A DNA stretch of 64,000 nucleotides from NCBI RefSeq assembly GCF_023218175.1, contig NZ_JALPTH010000014.1, forward strand, positions 1 to 64,000. Reading direction: 5' to 3'. This document shows, in pieces, positions 60,801 through 64,000 of this stretch; the stretch's first letter is position 1, and each line of letters starts with the position of its first letter. The notes under the pieces are model-generated. The model ran no database searches and had not been told where the DNA came from. It saw only the letters and a program-made list of their open reading frames with translations. This DNA comes from Streptomyces lichenis. GTDB taxonomy: Bacteria > Actinomycetota > Actinomycetes > Streptomycetales > Streptomycetaceae. Position numbers and translations under genes: made by a program.

Positions 60801-63800
60801 CAGCTCCTCGTCCAGCTCGTGGAGGGACGTACGCCGATGCTCGAAGCAGAGGGCGGGCGGGTCGATCAGCTGGTACGGCTCGCCGTCCGGTCCGGTGCCG
60901 ATCCTGGTCCGCAGCGGGGCGTGCCGGTCGGTGAGGTCCGTGAACGCGGCGCGTAGCGCGTCGATGTCCAGTTCGCCGTCGAGGGTGACGGTCAGCGGCA
61001 CGTTGTACGCGGTGCCTCCGGCGCCCTCCAGTCCGGCCACCAGCCACAGCCGGGCCTGGGCGGCGGACAGCGGGGGCGGTTCGGGCCGGTCGCCGGTGGG
61101 GACCAGCGGGGGCAGTGCGCGGCGCCGGCCGTCCACGGTGGTGAGGTGCGCAGCGAGGGCGGCGGGCGTGGGGTGGGCGAAGACGTCCCGAAGGGTGAGC
61201 GAGGTGCCGAGGGTGGCGGCGATCCGGTTGGTGAGCCGGGCGGCGCGCAGGGAGTGTCCGCCATGCTGGAAGAAGTCGTCGTCGATGGTGAGCGGGTGGG
61301 GCGCGTCCAGCACCTCGGTCACCAGGGTGCGGACGATCTCCTCCAGCTCGGTGCGCGGAGCCCGGCCGGCGGCGACCGGTGGGGCCTCGATCGGCGGCAG
61401 AGCACGCCGGTCGATCTTGCCGTTGGGGGTGAGTGGCAGCCGGTCCAGCACCATCAGATGGGCCGGGACCAGGTGCTCGGGCAGCCGCTCGGCCAGCCAG
61501 GCGCGTATCTCCGGCGGGGCGGTCGTGGCGGCGGCCGGGCCGAGGACGATGTGAGCGGCCAGCCGGTCGCCGTACACCCCTACCGTGGCCTGGACGACAG
61601 CCGGGTGAGTGGTCAGCGCGGTCTCGATCTCGGTGGGCTCCACCCGGAACCCGCGCACCTTGACCTGGCTGTCGGAGCGCCCGGTGTAATGCAGCTGACC
61701 CGCGCGGTCCCAGTGGGCGAGGTCCCCGGTCCGGTACAGCCGGGCGCCGGAGGGGTCGTAGGGGTGCGGGATGAAGCGGGTGGCGGTGGTGCCGGACTGC
61801 CCCAGATAGCCGTAGGCCAGACCATCCCCGCTCAGATACAGCTCGCCCGTCACCCCTGGCGGCACCGGCCGCAGCCCGCCGTCCAGGACATAGGCGTGCT
61901 TGTTGGTCAGCGGGGAGCCGATGGGGAGGGTGGCGGGCGCCTGGGTGGAGCGGGGGACGGTGTAGGTGGTGGTGAAGCCCATGGACTCGGCGGGGCCATA
62001 GCCGTTGGCCACGGTGAGGTGCGGATGGAGCCGCTGAAGGGTGTGGACGTGGGTGGGCGAGGCGGGTTCGCCACCGGTGAAGACGGTCCGGACGGTGTCA
62101 AAGGCCTCCGGGTGCTCATCGGTCAGATAGTTGAAGAGGCTGGAAGAGACCTGGAGCATGGTCACCCCGCGCGCCCGCGCCAGCTCCGCCACCAGCGCCG
62201 GCTCCGGACGCTGCCCGGGTTGCAACACCGTCGCCCCGCCGTGGAGCAGCGCGCCCCAGAACTCCAGGCTGAACGCGTCCCAGGACACCGGCGAGCACTG
62301 GAGGAACACCTCACCGGGCCCGAAGGTCGCGTAGGTCTGGGCGGTGAGGGTGGAGACCAGATTGCGGTGGGAGGACAGGATCCCCTTGGGCCGCCCGGTC
62401 GAGCCGGACGTGAACATCACACAGGCGGGGTGCTCCGGGGTGAGCGGTATGCCGAGGGGGGTGCTCGGATACGCGGCGGTGGTGGCGGCTTCGCCGTCCG
62501 CGCGTACGGTCGTCCAGGGGCCGTCGGCCAGGCGGTCGGCGTGGCGGGTGTCGGTGACCAGCAGCCGTACGGCCGCGTCCCGGGCCGTCGCGAACAACCG
62601 CTCATCCGGGAAGTCCGGGTCCAGCAGGGCGTATCCCGCGCCTGACTTCACCACCGCCAGTACGGCGACGGCGAACTCCACACCGCGGTCCAGCAGTACC
62701 CCCGCGAGATCACCCGGACCCAGGCCCCGGGTCACCAGGTGGCGGGCCAGCCGGTTCGATTCCGCGTCCAACTCGCCGTACGAGACGGTGCGTTCGCCTG
62801 CGATCAGGGCGGGCGCCTCGGGTGTCCGCCGCGCCTGCCGCTCGAATCGCTGCCCCAGCGAGCTGAGTTCGGCCTCCGTGCGCCGCCCGGACCACTCCCC
62901 CAGCACCTGGTGCCGTTCCTCCGCGTCCAGCAGCTCGATGGAGCGCAGCGCGGACGATCGGATGCCGTCCAGGGCGCTGGTCACAAAGCGCCGGAAGCGG
63001 TCCTGGTGGTCGGCGACCGCGGCGAGGTCGCAGACGTCCGGCGCGGCGTCGAAGTCGATGCGGAGGCCGCCGGCCGGTCCGAGGTCGTAGACGCCCACGG
63101 CGAGGTCGTCCACCGGGCCGTTGGACAGGTTGTGCTGGACGGTCGGCTGGCCGCAGAAGCTCATCCCGGGGGCGAACGCCATGATGTTGACCAGGGGTGA
63201 GGCGATACGGGCCTCGGCCCCGGCGGACCCCAGCTCGCGTCGGAGGTCCTCGTAGCGGGTGCGCTGGTGGCGCAGGGCCCGCTTGGTCTCGCGCACCACG
63301 CCCGTCAGCAGCTCGGCGAGGCTTTCGCCACCCCGTACCTCGATCCGCAGGGGCACGATGTTGGACACCATGCCGGGTGTGGAGCGTGCCAGGTCCGTGG
63401 TGCGGCCCGTCACCGGAAGTCCGAGGACGAGCTCACGGCTTCCGCTGATCCGGTGCAGATAGGCGGCGACCAGGGTGATCACCAGCATCGACCAGGTCGA
63501 GCGATGGCCGCGGGCGGTGTCACGGAGCCGGTCCGCCTCGGCGGGCGGCAGCAGTACGGTGCGCCGGACGAAGGGGGGCGCGCTGTCCTTGCCGACATGG
63601 GCGTCGAGGGCGTCGAGAGTGGTACGGCCCTCGGCCAGGCGCGGGGGGTCGGGCAGTCCGGCGAGATGGGTGAGCCAGTGGGCGCGCTCCTCGGCAGCCG
63701 CCGGGGACTGGCGGTACGCGGCGTCCTCGGCCAGCAGGTCGGGCAGCGCGCCGAAGGGGCTGGGTCCCCAGGGCTCTCCGGCGGCTGACCGGTCGTACAG

Positions 63801-64000
63801 CTCGACCAGTCGGCGGTCCAGCAGGGCGATGCCCATGCCGTCGATGGCGAGGTGGTGGAAGGTGTGCAGATAGAACCAGTGGTCCGGGGCGGCCTTGAGC
63901 AGCACATGCCGGGTGAGCCAGTCCTCGGCCAGGTCGAAGGGCCGGGCCATCTCCTCGGCCATCCAGCTCCGTGCGGCCGCCGCGGGGTCGGGCTCATCGC
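57858..64000 (-). CDS. NRPS, C-A-T-C-A-T, 5' end outside window
   Basis: At least 2047 residues; the frame is open to the right edge. Order: C1 (partial; HHLAIDG, with the EntF/DhbF-like ending HNLSNGPVDDLAVGVYD), A1 (FTSGSTGRPKG, NGYGPAESMGF, YRTGDLAHW, NGKIDR), T1 (QHGGHSLRAARL), C2 (HHIATDG), A2 and T2 (EHGGHSLLAARL), then a basic/Ala-Pro tail. Both A domains give the same hand-derived code D-A-L-Q-F-G-G-G-F-K, which matches no code I know; both have YGPAE where YGPTE is usual. A1 and A2 are near-identical over 1.55 kb. No epimerase, methyltransferase or TE domain is present. The EntF-like C1 suggests it accepts an aryl or acyl starter, or an upstream partner outside the window. Confidence 0.93.
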   Translation of the reverse strand, partial: DEPDPAAAARSWMAEEMARPFDLAEDWLTRHVLLKAAPDHWFYLHTFHHLAIDGMGIALLDRRLVELYDRSAAGEPWGPSPFGALPDLLAEDAAYRQSPAAAEERAHWLTHLAGLPDPPRLAEGRTTLDALDAHVGKDSAPPFVRRTVLLPPAEADRLRDTARGHRSTWSMLVITLVAAYLHRISGSRELVLGLPVTGRTTDLARSTPGMVSNIVPLRIEVRGGESLAELLTGVVRETKRALRHQRTRYEDLRRELGSAGAEARIASPLVNIMAFAPGMSFCGQPTVQHNLSNGPVDDLAVGVYDLGPAGGLRIDFDAAPDVCDLAAVADHQDRFRRFVTSALDGIRSSALRSIELLDAEERHQVLGEWSGRRTEAELSSLGQRFERQARRTPEAPALIAGERTVSYGELDAESNRLARHLVTRGLGPGDLAGVLLDRGVEFAVAVLAVVKSGAGYALLDPDFPDERLFATARDAAVRLLVTDTRHADRLADGPWTTVRADGEAATTAAYPSTPLGIPLTPEHPACVMFTSGSTGRPKGILSSHRNLVSTLTAQTYATFGPGEVFLQCSPVSWDAFSLEFWGALLHGGATVLQPGQRPEPALVAELARARGVTMLQVSSSLFNYLTDEHPEAFDTVRTVFTGGEPASPTHVHTLQRLHPHLTVANGYGPAESMGFTTTYTVPRSTQAPATLPIGSPLTNKHAYVLDGGLRPVPPGVTGELYLSGDGLAYGYLGQSGTTATRFIPHPYDPSGARLYRTGDLAHWDRAGQLHYTGRSDSQVKVRGFRVEPTEIETALTTHPAVVQATVGVYGDRLAAHIVLGPAAATTAPPEIRAWLAERLPEHLVPAHLMVLDRLPLTPNGKIDRRALPPIEAPPVAAGRAPRTELEEIVRTLVTEVLDAPHPLTIDDDFFQHGGHSLRAARLTNRIAATLGTSLTLRDVFAHPTPAALAAHLTTVDGRRRALPPLVPTGDRPEPPPLSAAQARLWLVAGLEGAGGTAYNVPLTVTLDGELDIDALRAAFTDLTDRHAPLRTRIGTGPDGEPYQLIDPPALCFEHRRTSLHELDEELRTAASHPFDLTTEHPLRITLFQTATRFSTLLILLHHIATDGRSLAPLLADLSLAYTARRSGRAPDWAALPISYGDYAHWQHALPEDPDQLAFWRTALADLPEELGLVPDRPRPPVAGHRGGAVELDFGPELYQRVTALARAERCTPFMVLQAALAATLTRLGAGTDIPLGSPVAGRSDETLDGLVGFFVNTLVLRTDTSADPDFRTLLERVRTADLDAFAHQDVPFDRVLEAVNPARSLARHPLFQVCLALESGPADRPELPGLRVGAVEPVATGAVKFDLEFLLRADQERGLTGHLLFSSDLYERHTAERLAAALRRTLEQAVTAPETRLSALELLDEEERRRVLGEWAGHRAEIGTGSLVERFERQARLTPDAPALISGQETVSYGELDARSNRLARHLVARGLGPGGLTGVLLDRGVEFAVAVLAVVKSGAGYALLDPDFPDERLSATVRDAAVRLLVTDARHGDRLPGGPGATTVRMDDEAATIAAYPSTALPIRPRLDDPACVMFTSGSTGRPKGILSSHRNLVSTLTAQTYASFGPGEVFLQCSPVSWDAFSLEFWGALLHGGATVLQPGQRPEPALVADLARAHGVTMLQVSSSLFNYLTDEHPEAFGTVRTVFTGGEPASPTHVHTLQRLHPHLTVANGYGPAESMGFTTTHTVPRSTQALATLPIGIPLTNKHAYVLDGGLRPVPPGVTGELYLSGDGLAYGYLGQPGTTATRFVPHPFGPPGARLYRTGDLAHWDHQGRLHYTGRSDSQVKVRGFRVEPTEVETVLTTHPAVIQATVGVYGDRLVAHIVLAPAAATTAPPEVRAWLAERLPEHLVPARLMVLDRLPLTPNGKIDRRALPVPVPTASTAARRPRTPLEETVCAHFTAVLGTPAPLTLDDDFFEHGGHSLLAARLANRLAPAVGAALSLRDVFRHPTPAALTALLDGRLRSATAKPRRARPALRRRAAPEAAAPAAPPSSQPAQPEQERIPS
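58259..59810 (-). repeat. duplicated adenylation domain block (partner 61400-62948)
   Basis: This block, covering A2, is repeated at 61400-62948 (A1). The offset is a constant 3141 bp from the A10 region through most of the domain, and 3138 bp after a single 3-bp indel. A 60-bp sample starting at 58681 shows three differences. The neighbouring C and T domains are much less alike. Confidence 0.9.

Overview
The window is high-GC actinobacterial DNA, almost certainly from a Streptomyces chromosome. The GC-rich codon use, a WhiB-like iron-sulfur regulator, a c-di-AMP riboswitch in front of a secreted LysM/SLT hydrolase, four large SpoIIE-type (PP2C) phosphatases, DUF5133 and DUF3140 proteins, a streptogrisin-type protease and a nonribosomal peptide synthetase (NRPS) cluster all fit that genus. 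No tRNA, rRNA, CRISPR array, transposase or integrase was seen.

Layout. (1) 1-1162: 5' part of a DUF4139 protein. (2) 1381-8629: a tightly packed plus-strand operon for a heptose-containing, probably carbamoylated glycan: UDP-glucuronate decarboxylase-like SDR, NodU/CmcH carbamoyltransferase, two glycosyltransferases, GmhA-like isomerase and bifunctional HldE-like kinase/adenylyltransferase. It closes with a strong hairpin. (3) 8.8-13.2 kb: MFS exporter, SDR, small membrane protein, topoisomerase IB and DUF3140 protein. (4) 13.3-20.0 kb: two adjacent SpoIIE phosphatases, the second with a disordered insert of about 550 residues. (5) 20.2-26.7 kb: RpiR regulator, DUF5133 and DUF2795 proteins, GT2/GtrA/DUF6056 envelope-glycosylation genes and a methyltransferase. 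(6) 26.7-37.7 kb: a CitA-like sensor phosphatase, AlkB-type dioxygenase, a deacetylase/DMT transporter/SDR group, an MGDG-synthase-like glycosyltransferase followed by decayed copies of its own 3' end, then an oxidoreductase/GlxA regulator divergent pair and a VOC protein. (7) 38-47.6 kb: a long disordered membrane protein, WhiB-like protein, sortase-like lipoprotein, secreted serine protease, a second CitA-like phosphatase that lacks a metal-binding Asp, and the riboswitch-controlled hydrolase. (8) 47.7-64 kb: a methyltransferase, then a minus-strand NRPS operon that runs off the right edge.

The NRPS operon is the most unusual part. In order of transcription it encodes a partial C-A-T-C-A-T protein with an EntF/DhbF-like first C domain and two near-duplicate A domains, a type II thioesterase, a TauD/SyrP-like dioxygenase, a free-standing A-T protein with a glutamine-like specificity code, and a C-T-C-T-C-T protein with no adenylation core. 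Only the C-terminal scrap of an A domain survives in its last module. The simplest reading is that the free-standing A-T, or another A domain outside the window, loads the three A-less modules in trans, and that the dioxygenase hydroxylates a tethered residue. No chain-terminating thioesterase domain is visible.

Product identities and start codons are judgements from sequence motifs alone; no database search was possible.
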